The notes under the pieces were generated by a model. That model ran no database searches, was not told the DNA's origin, and worked only from the letters and a program-made list of their open reading frames with translations. This document shows positions 51,480 through 59,772 of a stretch of DNA of 64,000 nt, in pieces; the first letter of the stretch is position 1, and every line of letters starts with the position of its first letter. The stretch is taken from positions 14,361 to 78,360 of the forward strand of contig DASVFT010000050.1 of NCBI GenBank assembly GCA_036379935.1, read 5' to 3'. The position numbers and the translations under genes were made by a program. The stretch is from JAOPZW01 sp036379935. GTDB taxonomy: Bacteria > Actinomycetota > Thermoleophilia > Solirubrobacterales > Solirubrobacteraceae.

Positions 51480-51673
51480 GCCTGGATCGCCTCCCGGATG
51501 GCCTCGCGCGGCACGATGATCATGTGCACCCACGGCTGCTCGTCGTAGATCGAGCGGGCAGCCACGAGGGCGAGGTCCTCGTCGGCCTCGGTCACCGTCC
51601 CGACGTGGTGCAGCGGCTCCTCGTAGGCCTTGCGCGCGAAGACCTCCCACACGTGCTCCGGCCCGGTGGTCAC
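51476..51673 (-). CDS. PaaB-like epoxidase subunit, short form
   Basis: The 65-residue protein matches the first two thirds of PaaB: HVWEVFARKAYEEPLHHVGT, then EADEDLALVAARSIYDEQPW and IIVPREAI. Typical PaaB is about 95 residues; the C-terminal extension is missing. In the phenylacetyl-CoA epoxidase PaaB bridges catalytic subunits. The GTG start overlaps the TGA of the DUF59 gene, so all four small genes are translationally linked. Confidence 0.78.
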   Translation of the reverse strand: MTTGPEHVWEVFARKAYEEPLHHVGTVTEADEDLALVAARSIYDEQPWVHMIIVPREAIREAIQA

Positions 51674-52005
51674 GCCACGATCCCCAGGCCGCGCATCGTC
51701 GCGCGCGCCTCCTCGCGGATCCGGCTGCGCGTCCACACCGGGTCCCAGACGACCTCGATCCGCACCTCGTCGACGTCGGGCTCGGCCATCAGGCGCTCGC
51801 GGATGTCGTCCTCGATGAAGTCCATGGCGGGGCAGCCCATCGCGGTGAAGGTGAGCTCGAGGTCCACGGCGCGGTCGGCCTCGCGGTAGGCGATGGAGAC
51901 GATGAGGCCCATGCCCACGACCGAGATCGGGATCTCCGGATCCTCGACCTCGCGCAGTGCCTCCCACAGGCGCGCCTCGACCTTCTGCGCCTCGGTCAGG
52001 CTCAT
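51670..52005 (-). CDS. DUF59/MIP18 protein, N-terminal part of PaaD
   Basis: The 111-residue protein is a DUF59 domain: RLWEALREVEDPEIPISVVGMGL at the start, VDLELTFTAMGCPAMDFIED with the conserved Cys, and VEVVWDPVWTRSRI-like ending (VVWDPVWTRSRI). In PaaD this domain is followed in the same chain by a zinc ribbon, which is absent here and found two genes later. PaaD is thought to help iron-cluster or diiron maturation of the epoxidase. The ATG overlaps the PaaA-like TGA. Confidence 0.85.
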   Translation of the reverse strand: MSLTEAQKVEARLWEALREVEDPEIPISVVGMGLIVSIAYREADRAVDLELTFTAMGCPAMDFIEDDIRERLMAEPDVDEVRIEVVWDPVWTRSRIREEARATMRGLGIVA

Positions 52006-52970
52006 GCCGCCAGTGGCTCCCCGCGCGAGCGATAGCCCTTCTGCAGCCGCCCGACGTAGTCGCGGTTCATCGGGCCGCGGGCCTTCCAGCGCGTCAGCAC
52101 CTCGTCCCACGAGCACGGGCCCTGTTCGAGCAGCCACGTCTTGCGCTCGGCGTCGAAGCGGGCGGGGAACGGGCAGTCGATGACGTAGCGCTCCTCGTCC
52201 TCGTCGAAGTGCGCCGGCACGTGCAGCCCGGCCTCCTGCATGAACGGCACGACCTCGGCCATCCACGCCTGGCGCAGCTCGTCGTTGGTCTTGCCCTTGA
52301 AGCCGTACTCGAGCTGGATGCCGTGCCGCTTCTGGTCGTCGGGCAGGCCGAACCACTCGAGCGTGAGGATGAACATCCAGTCCAGCGAGCCCTGGAGCCC
52401 GCGCTTGTGGTCGGGGTCGGCGCAGAGCTTCTTGACCCACGTGCGCCCGTGGCGCAGGTGGAAGGTCTCCTCCTTGTCGACCTTGGCCAGGGCGCGCTTC
52501 CAGGGGCCGAAGGTGCTGGACTGGTGGACGTCGGAGAGCAGGACGAAGCCGGCCTGGTCGTAGAGCGCGTTGGCGAGCACGAGCTCGTGCCAGGAGTCCA
52601 GCGCCACGTCGAAGGCGTACGGGTACTTGAACTGCTCGGGCTCGCGCTCGTAGATGAGCGTCGCCATGTCCACGCCGAGGTCGCCGAGCAGTCGGTAGCC
52701 GATGTGGGCGTGGGCGAGCTCGTCCTGGATGATCGAGACCGCCGATCCGAAGTTGTTCAGGGCCGGAGCGTGGCGGGCGGCGCGCAGGTAGGCGGGCGCA
52801 CTGACGAGCTCGGTGTCGGCGGAGACGGTGAGGATCCGGCGGATCCCTGTGAGGTACTCCGGCGACATATGCTGGAGGCCCTCGACGAGCTTGCCCGCCG
52901 CGAGGTGCGCCCGGACCTCGTCCTCCGTGCGCGGCGCCAGGTCCTCGACGGTGGGCGTGGTGGATGTCAT
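52002..52970 (-). CDS. PaaA-like diiron acyl-CoA epoxidase subunit
   Basis: The 322-residue protein is a ferritin-like diiron monooxygenase subunit. Ligand motifs are SIIQDELAHAHIGY (about 88-100), then KEETFHLRHGRTW (about 180), with another Glu in SWHELVLANAL. The later segment KTNDELRQAWMAEVVPFMQ matches PaaA. In PaaABCDE, PaaA is catalytic and PaaC is its homologous partner, but no second homologue is present here. The operon thus has one diiron chain. ATG 52970 is preferred over an earlier in-frame codon because residues before it are not family-like; AAGGAG lies 14 bases upstream. Confidence 0.82.
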   Translation of the reverse strand: MTSTTPTVEDLAPRTEDEVRAHLAAGKLVEGLQHMSPEYLTGIRRILTVSADTELVSAPAYLRAARHAPALNNFGSAVSIIQDELAHAHIGYRLLGDLGVDMATLIYEREPEQFKYPYAFDVALDSWHELVLANALYDQAGFVLLSDVHQSSTFGPWKRALAKVDKEETFHLRHGRTWVKKLCADPDHKRGLQGSLDWMFILTLEWFGLPDDQKRHGIQLEYGFKGKTNDELRQAWMAEVVPFMQEAGLHVPAHFDEDEERYVIDCPFPARFDAERKTWLLEQGPCSWDEVLTRWKARGPMNRDYVGRLQKGYRSRGEPLAA

Positions 52971-52993
52971 CGGGCGGCCGGAAGCTCCTTGCG

Positions 52994-53021
52994 CATACTT
53001 ATGACAGTTCTCTGACGGCCG
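52994..53021 (+). promoter_or_regulatory. 28-bp direct repeat, copy 1 (candidate PaaX site)
   Basis: This copy contains ATGACAGTTCTCTGACG and matches copy 2 at 21 of 28 positions (conserved core ATAC, TGACA, TT, CTGACG, CCG). It lies 24-51 bp upstream of the PaaA-like start. Its complement includes TAAGTAT, a plausible -10 box for that operon, so a bound repressor would block transcription. Confidence 0.5.
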
Positions 53022-53073
53022 ACAGCGTATCGTCGTGCGCACCGCGCCGTCAAGGCGGGCGGCGGACCCACGC

Positions 53074-53101
53074 AATACATGTGACACTTGACTGACGACC
53101 G
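53074..53101 (+). promoter_or_regulatory. 28-bp direct repeat, copy 2 (candidate PaaX site)
   Basis: Copy 2 contains GTGACACTTGACTGACG, 80 bp from copy 1 and in the same orientation. It covers the candidate -35 box of the enoyl-CoA hydratase promoter, so both divergent operons could be controlled by one regulator. Confidence 0.5.
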
Positions 53102-53115
53102 GCACGAGTTAGTAT
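53088..53115 (+). promoter_or_regulatory. Promoter of the enoyl-CoA hydratase operon
   Basis: TTGACT (53088-53093) and TAGTAT (53110-53115) are separated by 16 bp and end 9 bp before the ATG of the enoyl-CoA hydratase, so the transcript would have almost no leader. The -35 box lies inside direct-repeat copy 2. Confidence 0.5.
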
Positions 53116-53124
53116 ATCTGCGCC

Positions 53125-53922
53125 ATGGCCACCGGCGACGATCAGGCGCTCGTGCTGCAGTCGGTGCACGAGGGGGTGCTGACCCTCACCCTCAACCGGC
53201 CCGCGCGCCGCAACGCGATCGACCCCGCGCTCCGGGATGCGCTTGCGGCGGAGCTCGACGCCGCCGCCTCCGACCCGGCGGTGCGCGGCGTCGTGCTGGC
53301 GGGCGCGGGCGGCGCCTTCTGCGCGGGCGCCGACCTCGGGCGCCTCGACGAGCTCCACGACGCCCGGGCCTACCGGCACGTCTCGCACCGGCTGACGGAC
53401 CTCGTCGCCTCGCTCGAGCGGCTGGAGAAGCCAGTCGTCGCCGCGATCGACGGCGTCGTCACCGGCGCCGGGCTGGCCCTCGCGCTCGCCTGCGACTGGC
53501 GCGTCGGCTCGCCGCGCGCACGCGTCCTCTTCCGCGAGGGGCGCATCGGGCTGGTCCCGACGCACGGCGGCCTGACGCGGCTCGTCAAGCTGCTCGGCCT
53601 CGCCCGCGCCAAGGAGGTGCTGCTGGGCGGCGACGATCTCGACGCGGCGGCCGCGCACGCCGCCGGGCTCCTCACCGAGCTCGCGCCGGCGGAGTCCGAC
53701 GTCGTCGATCTCTCGCGCGCGCGCGCGGTGACGATGCTCGGGCGGGCGCCGCTGTCCTTCGCTGCGGCCAAGCGCCTGCTGGCGCTGGCGGCGGATGTCG
53801 ACCAGGGCAGCGCGATGCTCGTCGAGAGCCTCGTGCAGACCCAGCTGCTGCAGACGGCCGACCACCACGAGGGCCTCGCCGCGGCGCGCGAGGGGCGCGA
53901 TCCGGTCTTCGAGGGGCGCTGA
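53125..53922 (+). CDS. Enoyl-CoA hydratase/isomerase family protein
   Basis: The 265-residue crotonase-fold protein has LTLNRPARRNAIDPAL, the oxyanion-hole sequence GGAFCAGADLGRL (about 70-82), and IDGVVTGAGLALALACDWR. At the first catalytic position of hydratases (Glu144-like) it has FREGRIGLVPTHGG. At the second (Glu164-like) it lacks the usual GE pair, so isomerase or hydrolase activity is possible. Opposite the epoxidase operon its natural counterpart is PaaG, which rearranges the epoxide to the oxepin. Confidence 0.88.
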   Translation: MATGDDQALVLQSVHEGVLTLTLNRPARRNAIDPALRDALAAELDAAASDPAVRGVVLAGAGGAFCAGADLGRLDELHDARAYRHVSHRLTDLVASLERLEKPVVAAIDGVVTGAGLALALACDWRVGSPRARVLFREGRIGLVPTHGGLTRLVKLLGLARAKEVLLGGDDLDAAAAHAAGLLTELAPAESDVVDLSRARAVTMLGRAPLSFAAAKRLLALAADVDQGSAMLVESLVQTQLLQTADHHEGLAAAREGRDPVFEGR

Positions 53923-53965
53923 TGGCGGCCCTTCGACGTCGCCGTGGCGGAGGGAGCGTGGCGGC

Positions 53966-55342
53966 ATGACCGCGCTGCGAGCGGTCGTGGTCGGGGCCGG
54001 GCCCGCCGGCTTCTACACGGCCGATCAGCTCCTCGGCGAGGGCTTCGAGGTCGACCTGCTCGACGCGCTGCCCACGCCCTTCGGCCTCGTGCGTTCCGGC
54101 GTCGCGCCCGACCACCCGAACATCAAGGCCGTCACGCGCGTCTACGAGAAGACCGCGACGCGCGACGGCTTCCGCTTCTTCGGCGGCGTCAGGCTCGGGG
54201 CGGACGTGACGCGCGCGGAGCTGCTCGAGCGCTACCACGCCGTGGTCTACGCCGTGGGCACCGCCGACGACAACCGTCTCGGGATCCCGGGCGAGGACCG
54301 CCCCGGTTCGCATCCGGCCACGACCTTCGTCGCCTGGTACAACGGTCACCCCGACGGGGCCGACGAGACCTTCGACCTCTCGGCCGAGCGGGCGGTGGTC
54401 ATCGGCAACGGCAACGTCGCCCTCGACGTCGCGCGCATGCTCGTGCTGCACCCCGACGAGCTGGCCTGCACCGACGTGGCCGACCACGCGCTCGAGGTCC
54501 TCGCGGCCTCACGCGTGCGCGAGGTCGTGGTGCTCGGGCGCCGCGGGCCGGCGCAGGCCGCGTTCACGAACCCTGAGCTACGCGAGCTCGGCGAGCTGCG
54601 GCGCGCCGACGTCCACGTCGCGGATCGCGACCTCGAGCTCGACGAGCACAGCGCGCGCTGGCTGGAGGAGGAGGCCGACGCGACCGCCCGGCGCAACGTC
54701 GGGGTCCTGCGCGACTACGCGGGCCGCGCGCCGGCCGGCGCCACGCATCGCGTGGTCCTGCGCTTCCTGGGCTCGCCGGTCGAGGTTCTCGGCCCGGGCG
54801 ACGACGGCCCCGTCACCGGCGTCCGGGTCGCCCTGAACCGGATCGAGCCGGGGCCCGACGGCCGCCTGCACGCGGTGCCGACCGGCGCCGAGGAGGTCAT
54901 CGAGTGCGGCCTCGTCTTTCGCTCCATCGGCTATCGCGGCCGCCCGCTCGACGACGTCCCGTTCGACGCGCGCCGCAGCCTGATCCGCAACGCCGGCGGC
55001 CGCGTCTGCGACGAGTCAGGCTCCCTGCAGCCGGGCGAGTACGCGGTGGGCTGGATCAAGCGCGGCCCCAGCGGCGTCATCGGCACGAACAAGAAGGACG
55101 CCGCCGACACGGTCGCGCGGATCCGCGAGGACCGCGCCGCGGGCGCGCTGAACCCAGCGCGCGAACCGGAAGCCGAGGCGGCCGCGAGCCTCTACGCGGA
55201 GCGCGCGCCGGGCGCGGTCACGTGGCAGGGCTGGAAGGCGATCGACGCCTACGAATGCGGACTGGGCGCTCCGCACGGCCGCCCGCGCGTGAAGGTCGTG
55301 CGCCTGGCCGACCTCCAGGCCGCCGCGCAGGCCCTAGCTTGA
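53966..55342 (+). CDS. Ferredoxin/adrenodoxin-type NADP+ reductase (FprA-like)
   Basis: The 458-residue flavoprotein resembles mycobacterial FprA. It has the FAD site VVVGAGPAGFYTADQLL, LPTPFGLVRSGVAPDHPNIK, and the NADP site VVIGNGNVALDVARML (about 146-161). ARVREVVVLGRRGPAQAAFT-like sequence (VVVLGRRGPAQ) follows, and GWIKRGPSGVIGTNK is the C-terminal hallmark. It moves electrons between NADPH and a ferredoxin. GGAGGGAG precedes the ATG. It lies 43 bp after the hydratase gene and could replace PaaE as reductase of the epoxidase, although no ferredoxin gene is visible here. Confidence 0.92.
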   Translation: MTALRAVVVGAGPAGFYTADQLLGEGFEVDLLDALPTPFGLVRSGVAPDHPNIKAVTRVYEKTATRDGFRFFGGVRLGADVTRAELLERYHAVVYAVGTADDNRLGIPGEDRPGSHPATTFVAWYNGHPDGADETFDLSAERAVVIGNGNVALDVARMLVLHPDELACTDVADHALEVLAASRVREVVVLGRRGPAQAAFTNPELRELGELRRADVHVADRDLELDEHSARWLEEEADATARRNVGVLRDYAGRAPAGATHRVVLRFLGSPVEVLGPGDDGPVTGVRVALNRIEPGPDGRLHAVPTGAEEVIECGLVFRSIGYRGRPLDDVPFDARRSLIRNAGGRVCDESGSLQPGEYAVGWIKRGPSGVIGTNKKDAADTVARIREDRAAGALNPAREPEAEAAASLYAERAPGAVTWQGWKAIDAYECGLGAPHGRPRVKVVRLADLQAAAQALA

Positions 55343-55354
55343 CGCGCCGCGCCG

Positions 55355-56131
55355 TCACGGCAGTCGCGCGGCGAAGGCGGCGATCGCCTCGATCACCTCG
55401 GCCGGGCGCTCGAGGTGCGGGCTGTGGCCGCCGGGCACGACCAGCCGGGTGACCGGCCCGCCGACGCGGCGCTCGATGCGGTCGAGCTGCTCGAGCGTGC
55501 CGTAGGCATCGTCGGCACCCTGGATCAGCAGCGTCGGCGCCGCGACCGCCTCGACTTCCTCCTCGATGTTCCATGCCCGGAAGGCGGGATCGAGCCAGAC
55601 GTCGCACCAGCCCCAGAACGCGGCGTCGGGGTCGTCGTGGTGGCGGCTCATCCGCGCGCGCAGATCGGTGCTGCGGTACGTCTCGCGCGTCTCGGCGATC
55701 GCGCGCACGGTGAGCTCCTCCACGAAGACGTGGGGCGCGAGCAGGGCGAGGCCGGCGACCGGATGATGCGCGGCGTGCAGCAGCGCGATCGAGCCCCCGT
55801 CGCTGTGACCGACCAGGATCGGCTCCGGCGCGCCCAGCTGGTCGAGCACGGCGGGGAGCACGTCGAGCGCCTCCTCGTGGAAGAACGCGGGCGTGCGGGG
55901 CACCGGGGGCGGGGCCGAGCGCCCGTGCCCGAAGCGCGAGAAGGCGAGCACGCGGCGGCCGGTGGCGGCCTGCAGCGCCTCGGGGAACGAGCGCCACAGC
56001 CCGACCGATCCCAGGCCCTCGTGGAGCAGGACCAGCGCCGCCGATCCAGGGTCGCCGGGAAGCTCGACGGCGTCCAGGGTGCGGCCCGCGACGGTGAGCT
56101 CGCGCGCGCGTGGGCGCTGCTGGATCGACAC
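55355..56131 (-). CDS. Alpha/beta hydrolase
   Basis: The 258-residue hydrolase has ALVLLHEGLGSVGLWRSFP (oxyanion region), the nucleophile elbow VGHSDGGSIAL (Ser near residue 110), the acid in LLIQGADDAYG, and the catalytic His in VVPGGHSPHLERP. The family covers esterases and C-C hydrolases. It is the last gene of the ABC operon, 15 bp after the ATPase gene, so it may act on the imported compound. Start is GTG 56131. Confidence 0.9.
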   Translation of the reverse strand: MSIQQRPRARELTVAGRTLDAVELPGDPGSAALVLLHEGLGSVGLWRSFPEALQAATGRRVLAFSRFGHGRSAPPPVPRTPAFFHEEALDVLPAVLDQLGAPEPILVGHSDGGSIALLHAAHHPVAGLALLAPHVFVEELTVRAIAETRETYRSTDLRARMSRHHDDPDAAFWGWCDVWLDPAFRAWNIEEEVEAVAAPTLLIQGADDAYGTLEQLDRIERRVGGPVTRLVVPGGHSPHLERPAEVIEAIAAFAARLP

Positions 56132-56146
56132 CGAGGCGACCGCCGG

Positions 56147-56971
56147 TCAGCTCCTGGCGAAGGGCTCGGCCGCCGGCCTCGCCGCCGCGTCGTCCTCGCC
56201 CTGGCCCTGCCGGCGCTTGATCGCGCGGTACACGTGCGCGCGCAGATGCGCGAACTCCGGCAGCTCCTTGGTGCTGACCTGGTGCCGCGGCCGCGGCAGC
56301 GGGACCTCGAGGACCTCGTGCACCTCCGTCGGCGACGGCGTCAGCACCACGATGCGGTCGCTCAGGTACACGGACTCGTCGATGTCGTGGGTGACGAACA
56401 CGACCGTGACCCCGAACTGATGGCGGATCCGCAGCACGAGGTCCTCGAGGTCGGCGCGCGTCTGCGCGTCGACCGACGCGAACGGCTCGTCCATGAGCAG
56501 GATCTCGGGCTGGTAGGCGAGCGCCCGCGCGATCGCGACGCGCTGCTGCATGCCGCCCGAGAGCTCCCACGGGTAGCGATCGAGGAACCGGCTGAGGTCC
56601 ACCGAGGCGACGGCGTCCTCGACGACGGTGCTCCGCTCGCGCTTGCCCAGGCTCCTCGTGCGCAGCGGGAACCCGACGTTCTGGCGGACCGTCATCCACG
56701 GGTACAGCGAGCGGTTGTACTCCTGGAAGACGAGCGCCATCTTCTCGGGTGGGCCGTCGACGCGCTCGCTCCCGAGCCGGACCTCGCCGCCCGTGGGCGC
56801 CAGGAGCCCGGACATGCACTTCAGCAGCGTCGTCTTGCCGCACCCGGACGGCCCGACGACGCACACGAGCTCTTGCGCGTCGACGTCGAACGACACGTCG
56901 TGGATCGCCTCGACCGCGCCGGATCCCTCGCCGTAGGTCTTGCTCAGGTGGTCGACATGGAGCATGGTCAA
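56147..56971 (-). CDS. ABC transporter ATPase, SsuB/TauB-type
   Basis: The 274-residue ATPase has Walker A (GPSGCGKTTLL, about 40-50), the Q-loop LVFQEYNRSLYPWMTV, the signature ELSGGMQQRVAIARAL, Walker B ILLMDEPFASVD and the switch His in VTHDIDESVYL. This is the nitrate/sulfonate/taurine importer subgroup. It pairs with two permease genes upstream, an unusual number, suggesting a heterodimeric channel. The gap to the next permease gene is 19 bp. Confidence 0.94.
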   Translation of the reverse strand: MTMLHVDHLSKTYGEGSGAVEAIHDVSFDVDAQELVCVVGPSGCGKTTLLKCMSGLLAPTGGEVRLGSERVDGPPEKMALVFQEYNRSLYPWMTVRQNVGFPLRTRSLGKRERSTVVEDAVASVDLSRFLDRYPWELSGGMQQRVAIARALAYQPEILLMDEPFASVDAQTRADLEDLVLRIRHQFGVTVVFVTHDIDESVYLSDRIVVLTPSPTEVHEVLEVPLPRPRHQVSTKELPEFAHLRAHVYRAIKRRQGQGEDDAAARPAAEPFARS

Positions 56972-56990
56972 CGGCCTTCCCGCGCGCCCG

Positions 56991-57767
56991 CTAGCTCAGC
57001 GCGCTCGCCCGGGCGCCACGATGCCAGCGCAGGACCCGTCGTTCAACCAGCACGAAGAGCGCGTTGAAGCCGTAGCCGAGGATCCCGAGGAGCAGGATGC
57101 CCGACCACATCTCGGGGATCGCGAAGGTGCGCTGGGACTCCAGGACGAAGTAGCCGATCCCGTTGGTGCTCGCCACCATCTCCGAGATCACCATGAGGAT
57201 GAGGGCCAGCGAGAGGCTCGTGCGCATGCCCGCGAAGATCTGCGGCGAGGCGGCGGGGAGCATGATGCGCAGGACCCGGTCGGTGCGCCCGATGCGGTAG
57301 ACGCGCGCCGTCTCGCGCAGCGTCGGGTCGACGCCCGCCACCCCGTCGATGGTGTTGAGCAGCACCGGCCACACGGAGACGAAGGCGATGATGAAGATCT
57401 TCTGGGTGTTGTCGACCCCGAGCACGAGGATCGAGAAGGGGAGCAGCGCGGGGGGCGGGATCGCCCGCAGGAACTGCACGATCGGGTCGGCCGCGCGTCG
57501 CAGCCGCGGCGCGAGGCCGAGCACGAGGCCGATCGCCACCCCCGCCGCGCAGGCGATCGCGTAGCCGAGCCCGAGGCGCACGAGGCTCGGCACCACGTCG
57601 CTGCCCACGCGATCGAACAGCCACGCCCTACGGAAGGTCGACAGGACGTCCGTCAGCGGCGGGTAGTAGTAGCTGCCGCTGTTCGACGACCAGATGGCGA
57701 CGACCACGAGCAGGAGCACGGGGACGCCGGCCTCGAGCAGGAGGTCGAGCGCCCGGCGCCGCGTCAC
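56991..57767 (-). CDS. ABC transporter permease (SsuC-type), second
   Basis: The 258-residue membrane protein has about six helices and the EAA loop ARVYRIGRTDRVLRIMLPAASPQIFAGMR (ETARVYRIGRTDRVL, then LPAASPQIFAG) that contacts the ATPase. GTG 57767 overlaps the stop of the other permease gene (GTGA). The two permeases share the same fold but differ clearly, so they may form a heterodimer. Confidence 0.92.
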   Translation of the reverse strand: MTRRRALDLLLEAGVPVLLLVVVAIWSSNSGSYYYPPLTDVLSTFRRAWLFDRVGSDVVPSLVRLGLGYAIACAAGVAIGLVLGLAPRLRRAADPIVQFLRAIPPPALLPFSILVLGVDNTQKIFIIAFVSVWPVLLNTIDGVAGVDPTLRETARVYRIGRTDRVLRIMLPAASPQIFAGMRTSLSLALILMVISEMVASTNGIGYFVLESQRTFAIPEMWSGILLLGILGYGFNALFVLVERRVLRWHRGARASALS

Positions 57768-58582
57768 GCCGACCCCTCCGCCGTCCGCTGCGACGGGTGC
57801 CAGTGCAGGACCCGGCGCTCGAGGCGGGTGAAGAGCGCGCTGAGGACCCAGCCCAGGAGGCCCGTGGCCACGATCAGCGCGTACATGAGCCGCACGTCGC
57901 CGCCCGACCGGGCGAGGTTGATCTCGCGCCCCAGGCCGGCCGCGCCGATCACCAGCTCGGCGGTCACTGCGAGGATGAGCGCCACCGACGAGGAGATCCG
58001 CACGCCGGTGGCGATGTACGGCACCGCGCTGGGCAGCGTCACGCGCAGCAGGCGCTGGGCACGCGAGAACCCGAACGAGCGCGCCGTGTCGGTGGCGACC
58101 GGGTCGACGTCCTGCACGCCGTAGACGGTCTGCACGAGCAGCGGCCAGAAGGAGGCGAACGCGGCCAGGAAGACCTTGCTCTCGAGCCCGCTGCCGTACA
58201 CGAGGACCGCCAGCGGGATCAGCGCGACCGATGGGATCGGGCGCAGGAACTCGATGATGGCCCGCGTGGCCCGGTAGAGCAGCCGTCCCGAGCCGATCAG
58301 GATCCCGAGCGGCACGGCCAGCGCGATGGCGATCCCGAGCCCGAGCGCCCACCCCTCCAGCGTGTGGCCGACGGCGTTCCACAGCTCGCCGGTGAACAGC
58401 TCGTGCCACAGCGTCGCCAGCGTGTCGCTGATGGCGGGGAAGTAGCGGCGGTGGATGACGCCGCCCCGTGACAGCAGCTCGAAGACCGCCAGCACGGTCG
58501 CCACGCCGCACCAGGGCAGCGCCCAGTCGGGCAGCCGTGGAGGCCCCCGCCGGGCGCGCGCCGTCGCGGTCGCCGTGGCCAA
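57764..58582 (-). CDS. ABC transporter permease (SsuC-type), first
   Basis: The 272-residue protein has about six helices and the EAA loop RSFGFSRAQRLLRVTLPSA. The preferred start is TTG 58582, seven bases after the substrate-binding protein stop. A longer frame to 58642 would overlap that gene and add an Arg-rich shadow. Its N-terminus is basic and cytoplasmic. It forms the import channel with the next permease gene. Confidence 0.88.
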   Translation of the reverse strand: MATATATARARRGPPRLPDWALPWCGVATVLAVFELLSRGGVIHRRYFPAISDTLATLWHELFTGELWNAVGHTLEGWALGLGIAIALAVPLGILIGSGRLLYRATRAIIEFLRPIPSVALIPLAVLVYGSGLESKVFLAAFASFWPLLVQTVYGVQDVDPVATDTARSFGFSRAQRLLRVTLPSAVPYIATGVRISSSVALILAVTAELVIGAAGLGREINLARSGGDVRLMYALIVATGLLGWVLSALFTRLERRVLHWHPSQRTAEGSA

Positions 58583-58589
58583 CGCCGGC

Positions 58590-59582
58590 CTACCCCTTGT
58601 AGAGCAGGTCGCCGATCGACGGCGGCGACGAGGCGAAGCCATACGTCTTCGTCAGCTCGATCGTGCGCTGGATCGTGGCCTCGTTGAGCTGGGGACCCCA
58701 CTGCGGGAGCTTCATGACCTGCGCCACCTTGGGCGGGATCTTCGTGTACGTGGTCACGATCTGCCGCACCTCGTCGGGATGGGCCTGCGCGTAGCTCATC
58801 GACTTGTTGATCGCGCGCACGAAGCGGTCAACGACGTCCTTGTTCTCGCTGATGTACTTCTCCGTCGTGAAGTAGGTCGCGACCGTGAGGTTCGGCGCCA
58901 CCTGCTCGAACGGGTTCATGACGACGCGGTAGCCGGCGGCGGTTCCGGCGGTCACGAACGGCTCGACGACCCAGGCCGCGTCGACGCGCCCGGCTTCGAG
59001 CGCCCCCAGCGCATCGGGGAACGGCACCTCCACGTACTTGACCTTCTTGTAATCGGCGCCCTGCTTGTCGAGCCCGGTGTTGATGCCCAGCGGACCGACG
59101 TTGTTGAGCGTGTTGACCGACACCGTCTTGCCGACGAGGTCCTTCGCGCTGCGAATCGGGCTGTTCTTCTTGACCAGCACCGCGTCCGGTGCGTCGGCCG
59201 CGCTGGTTCCGCCGATGTCGCCCTGCGAGATGATCTTGATCGGGAGCTTCTTGGACTTCGCGATGACCAGCGAGGTGGTGTTCGAGAACCCGATCTGGTT
59301 GCCGCCCGAGATCACGGCCGGCACGATGGCCGCGCCGCCCTCCGCCAGCACCGGCTTGATCGTGAGCTTCTCGGCTCCGAAGAAGCCCTTCTTGATCCCC
59401 AGGTACAGCGGGGCGACGTCCGCGATCGGGATGACGCCCACGTTGAGCGTCGCCGGCTTCCCCGCGGCCGCGCTCCCGCCGCCGCCGCCGTCATCGCCGC
59501 CGCCGCATGCGCCGAGCGCAGTCGCCATGGCCACCAGCGCGGCCGCGAGCAGCGCCGCCGTGTGCCGTGTCCCACACCTCAT
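58590..59582 (-). CDS. ABC substrate-binding lipoprotein (NMT1/SsuA/TauA-type)
   Basis: The 330-residue lipoprotein has a signal peptide with lipobox LGAC (lipid-bearing Cys26) and a short Gly/Asp linker. The SsuA-like fold follows: TLNVGVIPIADVAPLYLGIKK-like start (VGVIPIADVAPLYLG), VPAVISGGNQIGFSN, LVGKTVSVNTLNNVG and AWVVEPFVTAG. Relatives bind sulfonates, nitrate, thiamine precursors or aromatic acids. It is the first gene of the ABC operon, so its 190-bp upstream region should hold the promoter. Confidence 0.93.
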   Translation of the reverse strand: MRCGTRHTAALLAAALVAMATALGACGGGDDGGGGGSAAAGKPATLNVGVIPIADVAPLYLGIKKGFFGAEKLTIKPVLAEGGAAIVPAVISGGNQIGFSNTTSLVIAKSKKLPIKIISQGDIGGTSAADAPDAVLVKKNSPIRSAKDLVGKTVSVNTLNNVGPLGINTGLDKQGADYKKVKYVEVPFPDALGALEAGRVDAAWVVEPFVTAGTAAGYRVVMNPFEQVAPNLTVATYFTTEKYISENKDVVDRFVRAINKSMSYAQAHPDEVRQIVTTYTKIPPKVAQVMKLPQWGPQLNEATIQRTIELTKTYGFASSPPSIGDLLYKG

Positions 59583-59772
59583 CGCCCTCACCTCTCTGTC
59601 CCGGTCCCCCGCTAGAGGAACATGCTCCCGCTGACGGCTCGACAAGATACACCAATTCAACGATCGGCAGATGATCGTAATATGCCAATGCGGTCTCGCA
59701 GGCGCGCGGACGCGCCAGGTGATAGCGTTTACTAAATCGCCATAGGAACTTGCACTCGACGGGCTTGCGGCC
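59583..59772. promoter_or_regulatory. Divergent promoter between ABC operon and TetR gene
   Basis: The gap is AT-rich for this genome. It holds the inverted repeat listed at 59660-59678, a TAATAT (59678-59683) and a second imperfect palindrome around TTTACTAAA (59725-59733). These are typical of a TetR-controlled divergent promoter. Confidence 0.55.
59660..59678. promoter_or_regulatory. Candidate TetR operator
   Basis: ACGATC-GGCAGAT-GATCGT is a perfect 6-bp inverted repeat with a 7-bp centre, in the region between the ABC operon and the TetR gene. The size fits a TetR dimer site. Confidence 0.5.
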
